Source: Physcomitrium patens (taxonomy: Eukaryota; Streptophyta; Bryopsida; Funariales; Funariaceae). Taken from it: 64,000 nt of DNA. The notes beneath the pieces were generated by a model. The model made no database searches, was not told the DNA's origin, and saw only the letters and a list, made by a program, of their open reading frames with translations. Positions within the stretch are counted from its first letter, which is position 1, and each line of letters starts with the position of its first letter. This document shows, piece after piece, positions 12,801 through 26,263 of the stretch. The stretch lies in the NCBI RefSeq assembly GCF_000002425.4, contig NC_037259.1:373340-437339 (forward strand), written 5' to 3'. The position numbers were made by a program, and so were the translations under genes.

Positions 12801-15800
12801 TTTATATGTTTTATCCCTTCTACATCATTATGCACATGGCATTGAAATGTCATATTTGTGAAGAGAGAGAGAGAGAGAGAGCAATAGAGTGCAATCTCTC
12901 AAAGTCCTCTTAAAGATTGAAAAATTTTAAGAAGACAAAATTGGTTCCCAACAACTGCCTTAATATTCTTTGTAAATAAATAAATAAATAAAAACTAAAA
13001 AGAGAAAGAGATGGAACAAGAGGATTGATGGATGTATACTTGGGTAGATGTGAATGGTTAATGATGTAAATATATATATATATATATATATATTAGCTAC
13101 GATTCTGAATAGAATGAATAATAAAAAATGACAGCCATATGATATATATATATATATATATATGTATACCACAGAAACGTCTAATTTTATCCAGTATACA
13201 TCATTGTACAGAAGTAAACCACTGATTGGGTTAAACATCAAAGAAAACATATGTGATCTTTTTTTGCAAGTCCACAAGATTTTAAAAAGAATAAGATTTT
13301 TTTTTGTTTTTTTTGTTTTTTTTTTTTTTTGCAAAACATTTAAATATATGGATATGTATGTATGTATGTATGTATGTATAGATTCAACTTCTAAATTATG
13401 ATCAAAGTTAAATCAACATTTTAAAAAATTATAAAAAAATAAAAAATAGACCTAAGTTCAAGATTAAAATTAGTTAAATTAAAAAATTATTGAAGAAAAT
13501 TCAAATAAGAATAAGAAAAATAAATTTCAAATTAAGTCAAGAATAAAGTTTATCTAGAATAATGAATATAAGAATTAGGATTTGAATAAAAATTCCTTGG
13601 CTTTAAAATGTAATTCAAATTTAAACTAATTAAGTCCTAAGATTATAATTAGGATTATAAATCAGTTAAATAATTTATTTAGTTATACATTTTAAATTTG
13701 AAGAATATTTAGAGCTTGACTTAATTTTTAAATAAAAAGTCTATTTTTAAATAAAAAGAATTAGAAAGTGTTGAACCAAGATGAGAATACTAAAAAGTTA
13801 TTGAAAGGATTAAAGATGGTCTCATTTATAATTTTTAGCTATGCAGAAGCTCCCTATGAGCCTTAATATTTATAGGCTAAGTATGTAAATTAGAGGATGC
13901 CTTTATAGTTGCTTCTTAAGATATATATATTTTTTTTAAATACTTCAAAAAACCACATGGAAAATGTAAAAGAATTCATAGACTAGAAAAATATCTAAAA
14001 ACCACTTCTTAATTTGTTTTTAAAAGATATATTATTTAATATAATTTTACTTGTTTTTACTTTTTTCTTATTAAAATATAATAATTTAAGTAGTATACAT
14101 ATCAATTATAATAAATCATATTTTAAAAATTCATAGTAGTAAAATCTTATTAAGGTTTCTTATGAGGAAAAAAAATTCTAGATAAAGAGCTCTGGTTTTT
14201 TGAGACAATAAAGAAGATGTTATGAATTTTAAAAACTTATTCATTATTAGAAATTTAAATATATCAAATCATAGTGTGACTCTAAAATTATAAAATAATA
14301 TTTTTAAAAAATAATCTAGAAATATTTTAAAGTTTTTTTATAAAATATTTTACTTAATAACTTACATTTTTGTAGAATATATTTTTTTAAGGCATGCCTA
14401 TTGGAAAATTATTTTTATATATATATACATATATTCCATCTAAACTTTTAAATTAGAAAATTTGATTAATTATTTAAAATATAAAAATACATGGCTCTTC
14501 AATATTAAGTAATCAAAGATTTAAAACTAGTGGCATCTTGCCTACTTTATTAAGTATAAAGAATCTCTATTTTAGAGCTCTATGTATAAAAAAATATATG
14601 TATATCAGTATATGCATTGCATTTATTACAAATAGTCAAATTATTAAGCATTAAACTACTCCAACTAGAAAATAATTAGAACTTTTGCAACAATACTATA
14701 TGGCAATAAGATTTTTAGGAACTATTAAATTGATTGGAGCATAAACTAAATCAATGCACCCATCATCATAAATTTGCATACAAATTCTTAAGCTCTTCTT
14801 TTCATTGGTTGTGGATCCAAAAATAGAGAACATTTTGATGATGGTTAAGATAGGTGGGTCCATTTAATGAATGCTTGGACTAATTTAAAAATTCCCATAT
14901 TTTTTTCTAAATAATCATTTTTAATCAAAATAGGAAGTATAAGGCTTAAAAATTACCAATGTATTATTTCAAATAGTACTATTTATTTTCTAATTCTACA
15001 CCTTAAATAATGATTTTTAGACTCATTAAATTAGATATTTAGATATTTATATAAAAGTATTATAAGGATAATATAGATATATTTATATATAATAAAAGAG
15101 ATAGAAAAAGAGACTTTTTAAAATTAAAAATATTGACATTTTTAAGAATAAGATAAAATTTATATCTATTAAAAATATAAGATTAAGTTTCTCCTATCAT
15201 TTCTTTTTTTTTAAATAATTAAAGTTCATATAATTTTATAATATAATATCTTTAATCTTATCTGATATCATTACGATATTAAACATAGGTTTTTATGGTA
15301 CTGTATAGGGCCATAAAAAAGACAAAACAAAGTAGAACAACAAAACCTATGTTTTATATCATAACTATATAAAGTAAGTAAAACCCCATTTAAGAAAAAA
15401 GGAGCATTATCACTTATTCATTTTTCTACATCCTTGACTATTATCTATATTTCTAAGATAATTTTCTATTAGGTTTTAAAATAAGATCTTTTTCTTTTCT
15501 CTTTAACCTATTAGCCATGTTACAACAAACCAATGGTTTGCTTAAAGTTTGGATATATTTTTTCTAAATTGATTAAAATTTGATTAGAATTTCTCTAGCA
15601 TTGATTAGAATTTAATTTTTTTATATAATTAGTAAGGATTTAATAAGAATTTATTTTAGATTCAAATTGGATTTTTCAAGGATTTAATAAGTTAATTTTA
15701 TAATTTGTAAGGATTGATAAGTTAATAGAGTGTACATCCAAGAGTATAAAATAAATTCAATTTTCCTAGAAATAAGTAAAGGGCATAAAAATGACCTTGA

Positions 15801-15839
15801 AAAACAGGTAAGTAATGCCATCTAGGAATATGATTAATA

Positions 15840-15842
<3 letters not shown>

Positions 15843-15873
<31 letters not shown>
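15843..15873. repeat. (TA)n microsatellite
   Basis: About 15 TA units without interruption. Confidence 0.9.
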
Positions 15874-15877
<4 letters not shown>

Positions 15878-16792
15878 TTTTAATATTTTTATTTCTCCTC
15901 AAGTCATAGAAAGAATCAGCTTTATGGCTGGTAGTGACACATATGTGATTTCAAATTGATAGAAGTAAAAATGTATTAAGTGAAGGATTCTAAAAAAACC
16001 ACAATTGCTAAGACAAGTATTGTTGAAGACCCTATGTAATTCTTTTTTTGCTACTAAAAAAATCTTCAAATATGTTAAAGCTCTTTTATAGACAAATGCT
16101 TAATGCATTCTTATGATAAATTTCAAATAATACAATAATGTGTATTAGAAGTATATTAACAAGTTAAACAAAAAAAAATATTATTCTTTTAATATGTAAT
16201 TGTAATATTTATCTTTTCAGGTATTAATATCTTCTATTGTAATATATATATATATATATATAATCAAATATTATCAATTACTAATATTAAATTGATTTAT
16301 TTTGACTTATGATTTAAGTAATAAATTACTTTGTAATTAGGGAATATATGCAAATCAAATTTTAAGATTAAAGCATAAAAACCAACCTAACTCTATGTAA
16401 AAAAACATTAACTCAACAATTTAATCTTCTGCTCATCCAATCCTCTCTTTCTTTCTCTCTAACTTTTCTTCTCTATTCCTCTCATCACATCTACATATTT
16501 AATCAAATTTTATAATTAATTACTCATATTCATAAATAAAATTAAATGAAAATCAATTACTTATAATAATTAATCTATATATGTATAGATATATAAGAGT
16601 TTAGTCAATAAAAAATTATATATATAATAAAAAGCAAACAAAAATTTAAAACATGATTACTAGAACTTAATTGTTACAAAAACAAGAATTTTTAATTTGC
16701 TTTAATGAATAGAATATCATTAAAATTTTATTTATAAATTCAATATTTTCTTAAATACTTAAGAATCAAATTTAATGATCCAACTCTGATGT

Positions 16793-16823
<31 letters not shown>

Positions 16824-16953
16824 GGCACTAATGATACAAGTAACATAATATACGTCTATATTCTTTATGTGTAAGCAAAGACATGTTTATTTGTTTATAA
16901 TTAATAAATATGTTAAGATATTATCGTCTGAGTAATTTATTTAAATCAATCTC

Positions 16954-16958
<5 letters not shown>

Positions 16959-17001
<43 letters not shown>

Positions 17002-17006
17002 GTGTA
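16959..17006. repeat. Compound (TA)n(TG)n microsatellite
   Basis: A (TA)n run at 16959-16985 passes directly, through GTA, into a (TG)n run ending near 17006. The same order of units recurs at 25959-26000. Confidence 0.85.
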
Positions 17007-17400
17007 TTTACATATTCAAGTTTATTAAAAATAGATCATGTTTAACTTGGTTACATTACAATTTTGGGATTAAATTTTTTTTAATTAGAAGAGAATAATG
17101 CAAAAGAAATTTAAAATTTTAATAAAAAATAAAATTAAAAAATGAACATGTTATTATCTAAATAAATCATGTAGCTCAAAACTATTTACTTCGTGTTATT
17201 GAAATTTATATATTAAAATATTCGTAATAATCTTCTACTACAGTTGCTGTATGAAACATATATAATTGTTTGATATAATTTAAGTTTTGGATTTTTTTTC
17301 TTTTTTTTCGTTTCACTCCAACTGTTGTCACCTAATTTTAATCCATCACAAACCGATTTATTTATATTTTTGTGACTGTTAACTGGAATATTCGTCAAAA

Positions 17401-18962
17401 GGTCATCCATCGAATCCGTTTTCATTCGTAGATGTGTTCACACAGCCAGATGGGATTCTGGTCATCTGGAAGGGGAACTTGTGGAGATCGCGTTCTCATG
17501 AAGTTCACCACGAGTTCCCATCATCCAGCCAGTAAGCCAGGTGGTTGTGGTTGGGTGCAGTTCGGCGCTTTTTCGAGGAGGAGAGGGGGACGGAGGCAAG
17601 TGAAGAAGCTTAATTGTCATCCTTCGCAAACGAGGCCTCTCTCGGCTGCGGAGGAGGAGGAGACGAAGAAGACGAAGAAGACGAAGAAGAAGAGAAATCG
17701 TAGTAAAAACATACGGATTTTTGAAGAACTCAAACCTTTAGGAAGGAACGGATGGGATGCAGAACATGAACAGATAAATAAATAAATAGATAAGTAAATA
17801 AGCCGGTATACAAATTCTTCACGCAGCCGCACTAATGGGTGCTTTCCTACACGCTTTGTACTAGAGATTACAATTTATTATGCTATCATTCTTGATGCAT
17901 ATCGATCGTTTTTTGACATTTTGAGATACGCTCATGGCTTCGACAACAACCATGCATGTGAAAGACTTTTGGACCTGCTCGAATTGTTGAAAAAGATGAA
18001 TGTGTAACACATTCATTCATACTAAGGAACAAAGCCTCTCTGAGGGTACAAGTCCAGGAGTTTTTTTTTTCATGGCCGGGTATCTTCTGATGTGAATACA
18101 GCGACTACACTGACACCAACTATTCCAGCAAGTGTCAATTAAGGGTCCTCTTTCAAGGTTATCAAGGTTTCGGTTCTGTACATTGTCCAGTACAGTGTAT
18201 AATTTTAAATTAACGTGTGAGGCAGAACTGCTAAATGTTCAAGGTACAGAAGTCTGTCAGAGTGGGTGAGAAATCTCCGAATCCACCGACAGGACAGATA
18301 TTTTCCAGACTGTTGCGGCATTTTCGTGATAGTGAAAGAGGACAGAATTTGCGTGAGATATTTAAAGAGCAGCTTGCAGGCGTATCTTCAGTGTTCTTCG
18401 GTTGCAGGGATCTGCAACATTCCACAGGTGTTTTTAGTTAACGAGAAAAGTGAATTATTATGAGTTTTTCACTGTTGAATAGGGGCACGAGATTGGCGTT
18501 ATGCTAATGGCATTCTTGATTGTGAAGGATTTTAATGATTTACTGCTTATGGGGATGACGGCGTTGATTCAGGAGATGGACGATGGTGGGGTCCAAATCT
18601 AAACGCTTACTCCTCATAGTAGGCACTGAAATTGGCGACATTCACAAAGCAATGAGACTGACAGTGAGTTTGGACAGTCTCTCTTTACACACCAATCCGA
18701 CAACAGCAGCACAGCTGGTGCTGAGATGATTGAATCAGCACAGACAGGTCCCGCAGGAACTGCCATTTAGTGCCGAAGTTCTCTGGAAGCACTGACAGAA
18801 CTGACAGGGACCTAACGAGCCAACAAGTCTCTGAATCGAGAGGATTCGCTTTCACAAAGACTCAACAATTTGCCCAGTATAAATGGCTCAACTCGATATT
18901 CAGCAACCTTAAGGAAATCCACAAATCTTACATACAAGTTCCTGACTAAAGAAGGGGTCACT
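17401..18962. other. GC-balanced region 3' of DWF1, no assignable gene
   Basis: Composition rises sharply at about 17.41 kb. A plus-strand ORF at 17432-17785 contains GAAGAC/GAAGAA repeats (17661-17692) that encode a Lys-rich tract, but it shows no family motif. Another ORF at 18235-18441 has plausible residue content but no recognised domain. The part next to 18963 is probably the DWF1 3' untranslated region. The rest could be a non-coding transcript or remnants of a gene. Confidence 0.4.
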
Positions 18963-21557
18963 CTACTCGGGCTTCTCGACGTCAGCATATGCAGACTCCG
19001 TGACTTTAGCCTCTTCCTCAGCCACTTCCTTCTCCGTCTTCCTCCCCTTCTTGCACTTATAGTAGACGCTCATGAAGGTGCCGACAGCTTTGTACTTGTC
19101 CCGGCATCTCTGGTAAAGGGTAGGATCAAACATGCGCCAGAAGTCGCGCTCGTTGAGCTCAGAGACCGCGTACTGAGGTTGGAAACAATGGTTCTCAATC
19201 ATCCAGGCTTCCATCTTCTTGACGGCAGCCACCCCATCGAATTCCTCCCCCTTGAACACGCATCTAGGTGTATAATATACACCAACATCAGTGTACATCT
19301 GAGCATATGGAGTGTCTCCTGGGCGTCCAGCGTACTCAAATCCAGGCTCAGGATTGATCTGGGTTCTCATCGGGTGCTTGAATAAACGGTGAGGGCACAG
19401 CCAAATAGGATACACCTACAAGAGTGGGAAAACACTAGATTAGGGGAAGGATAACAGGACAACCTCTCTTGCTGCATTGGGAAAGAAATCGAGACCCCGG
19501 CAATCGGCATACAATGCCTCTAAGCATCGGTTGCAAGGCGATTAAGAGGGTTACCTCGAATTCGCGGTCACTGAATTCAAGAGCCATGCCGACCTTGTAT
19601 GAAGGCACAAGCATGTCCTGAATGACATGTCGCTCATGGTAATAGTTCCGGATGGCATCTCCCTGAAAAAAGAAAGAGCTAGATATCAATGCCAAACAAT
19701 TTTGAAGTCCTTGGGGAGAGAGTAGCCACGCGATACAAACCGTTTCTGCTTAACATAAACTGCCCCCAAAATGCGTCAATGCTCTTAAGAGCATCAGAAG
19801 CTAACCTGTGTGGCCTTCAAGAATGAAACCTTCGGTGGCATCATCCAACCGAACAGGTACCGGAACCAGAACTGATCGGCGAAGGGCAGGATTAACTTGC
19901 CCTCCCAGTAGAGGCAGCGGGTATGACGATGGTAGTAGTCTCTTGTGGGGATATACTCAACAAATTCTCCTCTCGTCAGGGCTTCTTGTGCATGCTGGTA
20001 GAACCATTTCTTGTACCACCAACCTTGCTGCACAAGCACGTAGACATGTAAGATTCACCTCGTAACAATACCACAGCAGAGGCAAGTATAACATGCCACA
20101 GGTAAAAAGGCCAAAGTATCGCTACGGTATGGAGTTTTGCAATGGAATCGAACGAAGGCACATCCATCAGAGCACCGGGGCTCAGGTGAGCATACACAAT
20201 TGATCTTGTTCCCTTTCCGTTTGGCTTCGTCCTTGCTGGCGTATCGGCCAGTCATAGTCACTCCTTCAGTCTCGCTGTAGATCATAGTCTCAACGAAATC
20301 CGGGACCTTCTCGGGATTATCTTGGTCACCATCACGGGGTATGTAAGAGTCATTGTAGGCCTGGGCGAGCTCCTGCAGGTCACCTCTAGCGGGCTTGTAC
20401 GTCACTTTCATGTACGGACCGACTTCAATCAATTTGATTTCGGCAGCCACCAGCAACCCTAGAGTACCCTGAGACCAGGGAATGGCGTAGAACAAATCAG
20501 AGAACTCGTTGTCTGCTGTTGCGCGCACAAGGCGTCCATCAGCAAGGATGATCTCGTACGCCACACAAGTGTCGGCGAAAAGGCCATAGATGTGAGAACT
20601 TCCCTCAATTCCATATCCATTGATGAGACCACCAACTGTCAGGTCGTCCAGCTCTGCGACGACAGCAAGGGAAAGTCCCATGGGAACAGTCATTCGCGTA
20701 ATCTGCCCCATGTTGACCAATGGCTCGCACCGGGCGATCATGTTCTCCCTGTCGATCTCCAAGACCTGGAAAATAACAAACGAATCTACCATCCGTTAGA
20801 TGCAAAAAACTACCAATGAATTTGTTCCCCAAACCCCTTCGACAAACCAGGGGCGCAGATGACAGCGCAGTTCCAGGCAACGGACAGCGATGTTAGAAGC
20901 TGGTACAGTAATGTAGATTCACGTGATTTAACTGAGAAATGCCACAACTGACAAGACCGTCGCACTCCAGGCACTTGTGCCCGTGAGTCAGTACTGAAAG
21001 TACGTAAAGTCCCCTGTCCAAAGGTACCGGAGACTTCAAGGTAGAGGCAGGACCGGTAAGCAATAGATAGTACGATGTCATTCTCGACTAACACACCGGT
21101 ACCGAGGGAACCTCGGCAGTCCGGTGACATGCACGGACGGGTGCATTCCCGCGCACAGTCAAGGCGTCGCGAATGGAAACATTCGGTGGGCTACTAGCAG
21201 GAACCGAACCTGATTGAAATCATTAAGGTCGACTTCGAAGTGGCGAGCCCGCTTGTAGTCCACATTGCGCATACCAACGGCAATCCAGGGCCTCCGAGCG
21301 GTACAGACAAGGCCATCCTTGGAGGGATCTCGCGACTTCAAGCGTTTGATCACCTTCTCGACATTCTCGTCATGCTCCTTCTGACGCCTCTTCTCGGACT
21401 TAAAAGCGGACCACTGCTCCCGGAACCAGGCAACAGTGTCAAAGCTCTTCGAAACAGGGAGCACAACAAGGATAACCAGGATCCACCGGAACTGAACCGC
21501 CCAATCCACCCAGGTCGTGCGCTTCTTCGGCCGCAGGGGCTTCTGAAGATCCCCCAT
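18963..21557 (-). CDS. DWF1: Delta(24)-sterol reductase, DWF1/DIMINUTO type (5 exons)
   Basis: Exons on the minus strand are 21557-21210, 20765-20196, 20027-19806, 19662-19555 and 19415-18963. All junctions are phase 0 with GT-AG introns, giving 566 residues, close to the 561 of Arabidopsis DWF1. The enzyme isomerises and reduces the C24 side-chain double bond of sterols (24-methylenecholesterol to campesterol) in the endoplasmic reticulum. Residues 21-37 form one hydrophobic membrane anchor after a basic N-terminus. An FAD-binding PCMH-type domain follows, with conserved GMRNVDYKRARHFEVDL in exon 1 and VGGLINGYGIEGSSHIYG at 160-177. The C-terminal exon keeps YAVSELNERDFWRMF, the region that binds calmodulin in Arabidopsis. 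The start at MGDLQKPL is chosen because it aligns with the plant N-terminus; an in-frame ATG 30 bases upstream does not. The exon 2/3 junction (TGT|GTATGC to GCAG|CAA) is inferred from exact length agreement with the family. Confidence 0.97.
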
Positions 21558-22620
21558 TGCGCAACCCAACAGCCAGCACCACTGCAACTCACAACCGACC
21601 CACCTGTCAAAACTTAGTAATCAAAAAAGACAAACGAAAACAGACGAACCTCAAGCCATTCTAAGCAACGACGACTTCAGACACGTCAAGAGGTACCAAG
21701 AAAAAAGTCCATGAAAAAAAGTAATAAGCAAAACGACAGCAACTATTTTTTGAAAAAACAAACCCCCACATCAAACGGTGGGCAGAGAGAGCAATACAAT
21801 GGAAGCAAGAGCAAGGGGGAGGGTACCAAGCGAAGCTGGGTGAGAGCGTGCGGGAGGCGCGTCACGATCACGGTCCTCTCTCGCAAGGCAAGTGCCTCGA
21901 GAAATGATCTACAGCAGCCCCCGCGCTGTGCTTGTGTAAGCCCCGCCACGACGGATGCCCCGCGCTCTCGCCCTCCCTTTCCTCAGAGCATGCTCGTCGC
22001 TAATCCCCCATCCCGCTCTAGCTTTGCCCCGGCCGGGGCAGGGAGCGCCGGGCACCTCCTACCCGGCCCGACCCCCACCCATTAGTATTCCGCCAACGGA
22101 GCTTGCTAATATGGGTGCATGACAGGTTAAGTACCTGCCCGACTGCGTTGTATGATTCTATGAATGCCGTACCACTGACTTGCCCTGAGTTGGGCTGGGC
22201 TGGGTTGGGCTGGCCTAACCCGCGCGTGCTCTTTGTCATTGGCGTTTTCTTTTGTGCAGCCCTTGGATGAGATGTTCCTGGTTTTAGGCAGCTCCTGAGG
22301 TGGGATCCCACATACACTCCCACACACCCACCTTCTTTTTGTTGGTATTTTCCCCCATGTTGCCTCTCATACCTCTGCCTCAATTTGATGGTGTATCTAA
22401 GCAAAGCACCTCAGAACACACACATGCATAAAGTCTGTTGCTATAAAGTGTCTGCTGCATTTTAGGGCTGTGGGTAGGTCTTTGTATGAGTCCAGTCATA
22501 TCCAGGGGGGGGAGTGTGTGGGGGTAGTCAAAGTGGAGTCATGAGAGGTGGATAGGGTTCAGAGATTTGGGGAATTTTGGGGGTTTGGGTTTTAGGGTTT
22601 GAAACTATTTTGGTGTGGGA
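21558..22620 (-). promoter_or_regulatory. 5' flank of DWF1
   Basis: About 1 kb of GC-balanced to GC-rich DNA upstream of the DWF1 start, richest at 21840-22090. It contains a short GGGCT/GGGTT repeat block at 22190-22215. Near 22590 it carries TTTTAGGGTTTG, an exact plant telo-box (TTAGGGTTT), at the edge where the sequence turns AT-rich. No TATA box could be fixed. The ORFs on both strands here have no family features. Confidence 0.45.
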
Positions 22621-22715
22621 GATAAATTTGTGATTTGTACTAGATTATAACTTTTTGTTTATTGTTATTTTTATCTTGTAGTTTGGCAATGTTGCCTTCA
22701 TTCTGGATTTTTGTT

Positions 22716-22757
<42 letters not shown>

Positions 22758-23992
22758 ATATGCAATAATATAGAATTATTCTATGTATACTTAAATAGAG
22801 TTGGGAAATAGAGATATTGTAGCTTGTGTCAATCACTTTGGTCTTGAGATACATGCATGTGCATATATTATTTATTTTATTGTTTTATTATACACTTGTA
22901 AAAACAGTGTTGTTTCAAAATATTGTTTAAATTTATGAACTATATACAAAAGATAAAATCTGCTCATTGGTATTGTAAACTCATCTAAGCAACAAGAACA
23001 TGTGCATATGTAATGCAATAATTTTCACTTTGTTGACAATTGGGTGGTGCTATCCAAACACTTAAACAATTAGCCATTGCTGCTACAAACCAAATCCAAT
23101 GAGAACATGTGCAAAGTAAAAACAGCATAATGTAATCAAACAAGGTCAAAGTATTTTTGGAACACATGGAGATTTTATAATGTTACAACATAGAATATTC
23201 ACGTAGGTTAACAAATATGTTATATGAAAATGTTAGAAAGTTTTTAAATTTACTAACAGAGACAAGAAGTCAAAAGTTTTTAGATTGGTTCCTAAAACCT
23301 TTCTTTAAATATAATAAAAAAAAACAAATAAAATCAAAACGTTGAAAAAATGCTAAGTTTGTAAATAAATTAAATATTGGATTTCGTCCTACAAAAACTA
23401 CATAATCAAGACAAAGTACGGAAAACTGAAATAACAAAACAAATAAAAGAATATACTTTTTATTCCACTTCACTTTTATTGAATTTTAAATTTTATACAC
23501 TTTCATAAGTTCACTCACAACCTTCAAATGAAATGTTGTAGTACTTATTTATTTTCAGGAATAGAGGAAGCATATTGCACACAATACTTATAACAGTTCA
23601 TAACATTTATAACAACACAACAGTAATATTTGTGATACTAAACATAGTTTCTATGTCTCTAACCTTTCAAGGGTTTCTGATTATATATGTATATATATAT
23701 ATATATATATGAAAAATTTCAAAACATATTGCTTTGATGAAAAAATCAACTCTAGTCCGAATTTTTTTCATGGGTAAGAAGAAAAAAAGAATCCATTATC
23801 TGTTTGTAAACATATTAATAATAATCTAATCATACATTGAAAAAAATAAAGATCCCACAAGTCTAAATTAGCTACGAAATTAGATATTATTACCAAAAAA
23901 ATGAAAATGTTATATCATTGTAATGAAAGATGCAATCAAAATAATCTTCAATTCAATTTTTAAAAAATTGAGACAATTCACCATTTGTTTTT

Positions 23993-24028
<36 letters not shown>

Positions 24029-24776
24029 TTGCAATGAATCAAATACTTAGTACACACTTATAACTAATAAATAAATATGTAATATTTTAGTACTTAATTT
24101 TCAGCTATAATGTTTTTTTCTAAACCTTTGAAGACAATGTTATACCTTATATACGTATGTAGAGAATTATTATTGTTTTTTTTTCCTCCTTATTTTCTTT
24201 GTGTCTTTCATTTGTTTATTTATTTATTATTTTACTCCATTCATTCCATTATGCTTTTTCAAACTTATTTAAATGTTTGAGTGAAACATATAAAAATACA
24301 TATACATTCTAAAATACCAACAACAAAACTTCTGGAACTAGTAACCAACAGTTGACATTAATAATGTTGCATGTAATTAATACAACAATACATCAATAGT
24401 TATACAAGCTTTACAGTTTGGACCCAAGAGTACTAATACATGCATTCACGTAAGTATGTATAAAGATGCAACAACAATAAAATCTAACGTACAAATGGAT
24501 GAGATACCAACAAATTTGAACTATTCCCTTACGACCCAAATGTGCATTACGAATAAAATTTGTCATACACGTGGTTGTATGGGCATCATCCTTTTAATGC
24601 GAGTCAGGCATGAATTCAATAGAAATCATCAACAAATTCTTACAACCTTCCAAATTAAATAACAATATACTACTTTATTTACTCACCCAGTAAAGAAAAA
24701 AAAATGAGGGTTCTCTTGCAAAAAGTATAAACATTTACGTATTTAACCAAAAGCTTGTTTTTGAATGTGTTTGGTG
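22621..24776. other. AT-rich spacer with microsatellites
   Basis: No gene is seen. (TA)n tracts lie at 22722-22755, 23682-23710 and 23997-24024. Short ORFs have no coding character. Confidence 0.6.
22722..22755. repeat. (TA)n microsatellite
   Basis: About 17 AT units at the boundary between the DWF1 5' flank and the AT-rich spacer. Confidence 0.9.
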
Positions 24777-25216
24777 GCAGGAGAGTTAGTTCGCGGTAGG
24801 GTCAGGGGAACGAATGCGAACTCATAAAGCCAAGGCGTTCAATTCATGTTCCCCGTCCTTTCTGGTTATCCGAACGTGCAACCCGTCATGAGAACGCTCA
24901 ATTCCAGAAGCCTCCACGAGGGAACAGGACGAAGCTTCGTCGTTGGTCAAAATCATGTGCAAAGGTGACTCCACTTTCCAGGGCCGGTTCTTGGGCACGG
25001 GGCGTGGATGTTCGATTCGTTCCCAGTTCCTCGAACCGTTCCCGATGCGCTTTTTCTGATTGGGAACACATTGACGGAACGAATGTGTTGGCCTGCTGCT
25101 GTTGGGTGGACCCAATGGGACCGGTAGAACTCCGCTGGTGACGTCAGCAACAAGAGTGACGTTGCGCGCCAGGTGGCATAATACCATAGGGATTTGCATA
25201 AATGGTCCCAGGGTGA
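24777..25216. other. Isolated GC-rich island
   Basis: About 440 bp of balanced to GC-rich sequence inside AT-rich DNA, with sharp edges. Minus-strand ORFs of 125 and 90 codons overlap each other in different frames and show no domain, so I do not call a gene. At 25138-25145 the palindrome TGACGTCA, a bZIP/CRE-type site, occurs, and a second TGACG lies about 16 bp downstream. It could be a regulatory island, a non-coding transcript or an inserted fragment. Confidence 0.45.
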
Positions 25217-25958
25217 GAATCCCACAAGCCTAAATTTGAATGGTTCATTACCTTAGATTTCTTATAAAGTTTTAAAAAGGTTTCTAATTCAAGCATTGTA
25301 TTAAATGTTTATTCTGAGTCTTCTCAGTAAACTACATGTATTCTGTGTATGTGTAGGTGTCTTTTTTCTTCTTCTTCTTTTTTAAAGGAAAATTTAAGCA
25401 TGAAAGTTGTATTACTAGAGACTTCTATGAGTTTCTTTTAGCTGTTTCCTTTTGGGTGTAGAAACATAAACATGAAAGCACACACACACTTATATATATA
25501 TATATATATATATGTATATGGATGTATAATCAGTCTTGAGGTGTGTTTGTGTTTTTTATTTATTTTATTTTATTTTTTAAAATCAATGAAAACACATGTG
25601 TATCAGTGACGGAATATATTTGTTTTAAGTGAGAACAAGTTCTGAAAAACGATTATTTGTCCTCAAAGAGATGGTACAATCATAATCCTTTGTTGTGTTT
25701 ATCAAAAATTGAATTTACTTACTTTTCTTTTTACCAAATCATGATGTATGAAATCAAACAAAATTTAAATCATTCATAATTATTTAATACTATATATATA
25801 TATATATATATACATTTGATTTTATACTATGTAGTGGACCATTTTTATAAGATTTTTAAAAGAAAATTGTCTTAATACTAGTTACTTAAACCTTGTGTTT
25901 GGCCCTATTTCAATGTAAACTAAATACACAAGTTTTGTGGAGTGTCAGAAGAAAAATA

Positions 25959-25959
25959 C

Positions 25960-25999
<40 letters not shown>

Positions 26000-26000
26000 A
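25959..26000. repeat. Compound (TA)n(TG)n microsatellite
   Basis: (TA)n at 25959-25980 is followed directly by (TG)n at 25981-26000, the same arrangement as at 16959-17006. Confidence 0.9.
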
Positions 26001-26230
26001 TGTGAGTTTGTGTTTTCTCATATAATTATACATAATTTGAAAACACTACATAATATGCTTTATGTTATTCTTATATCTTAATTTTTTTTGTTTCTATTGC
26101 AATTTGTAAACTGATAAAAAGATTTTTTCATAGTAATATATATATATATATATATATATATATTTCTACATATAAATAAATATTGTTCATATAATTGAAG
26201 AGGAAAATGTGTCACTTTGAAGTTTCAGTT

Positions 26231-26232
26231 TC

Positions 26233-26262
<30 letters not shown>
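26231..26262. repeat. Poly(T) tract
   Basis: About 32 uninterrupted T residues following CAGTTTCAG. It could be the reverse complement of a poly(A) tail of a retroposed sequence, but no retroposon body is recognisable next to it. Confidence 0.7.

Positions 26263-26263
<1 letters not shown>

Larger units (their letters stand above)
5528..17400. other. AT-rich gene-empty region
   Basis: Nearly 12 kb with no credible coding region; the short ORFs have low-complexity or random composition. Besides the microsatellites listed separately it holds (TA)n tracts at 6125-6145, 13069-13093, 13142-13162, 16242-16262 and 16793-16819, and (AG)n near 12861-12880. At 13.4-13.9 and 15.5-15.75 kb it contains low-complexity AAT/ATT-rich blocks of the same style as those at 33.0-33.35 and 37.7-38.2 kb. 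At 11.4-12.2 kb the sequence is less simple and may be an old repeat that I could not identify. Confidence 0.6.

Noticed and set aside
13069..13162. Two close (TA)n tracts as a possible replication or attachment site
   Set aside because: Such tracts occur throughout the spacers and nothing else sets this pair apart.
17432..17785. 117-codon plus-strand ORF with Lys/Thr repeat
   Set aside because: The repeat comes from a GAAGAC microsatellite, the N-terminal part has no domain, and no splice partners were found.
24822..25225. Two overlapping minus-strand ORFs of 125 and 90 codons
   Set aside because: They overlap in different frames within a small GC island and neither shows a family feature.
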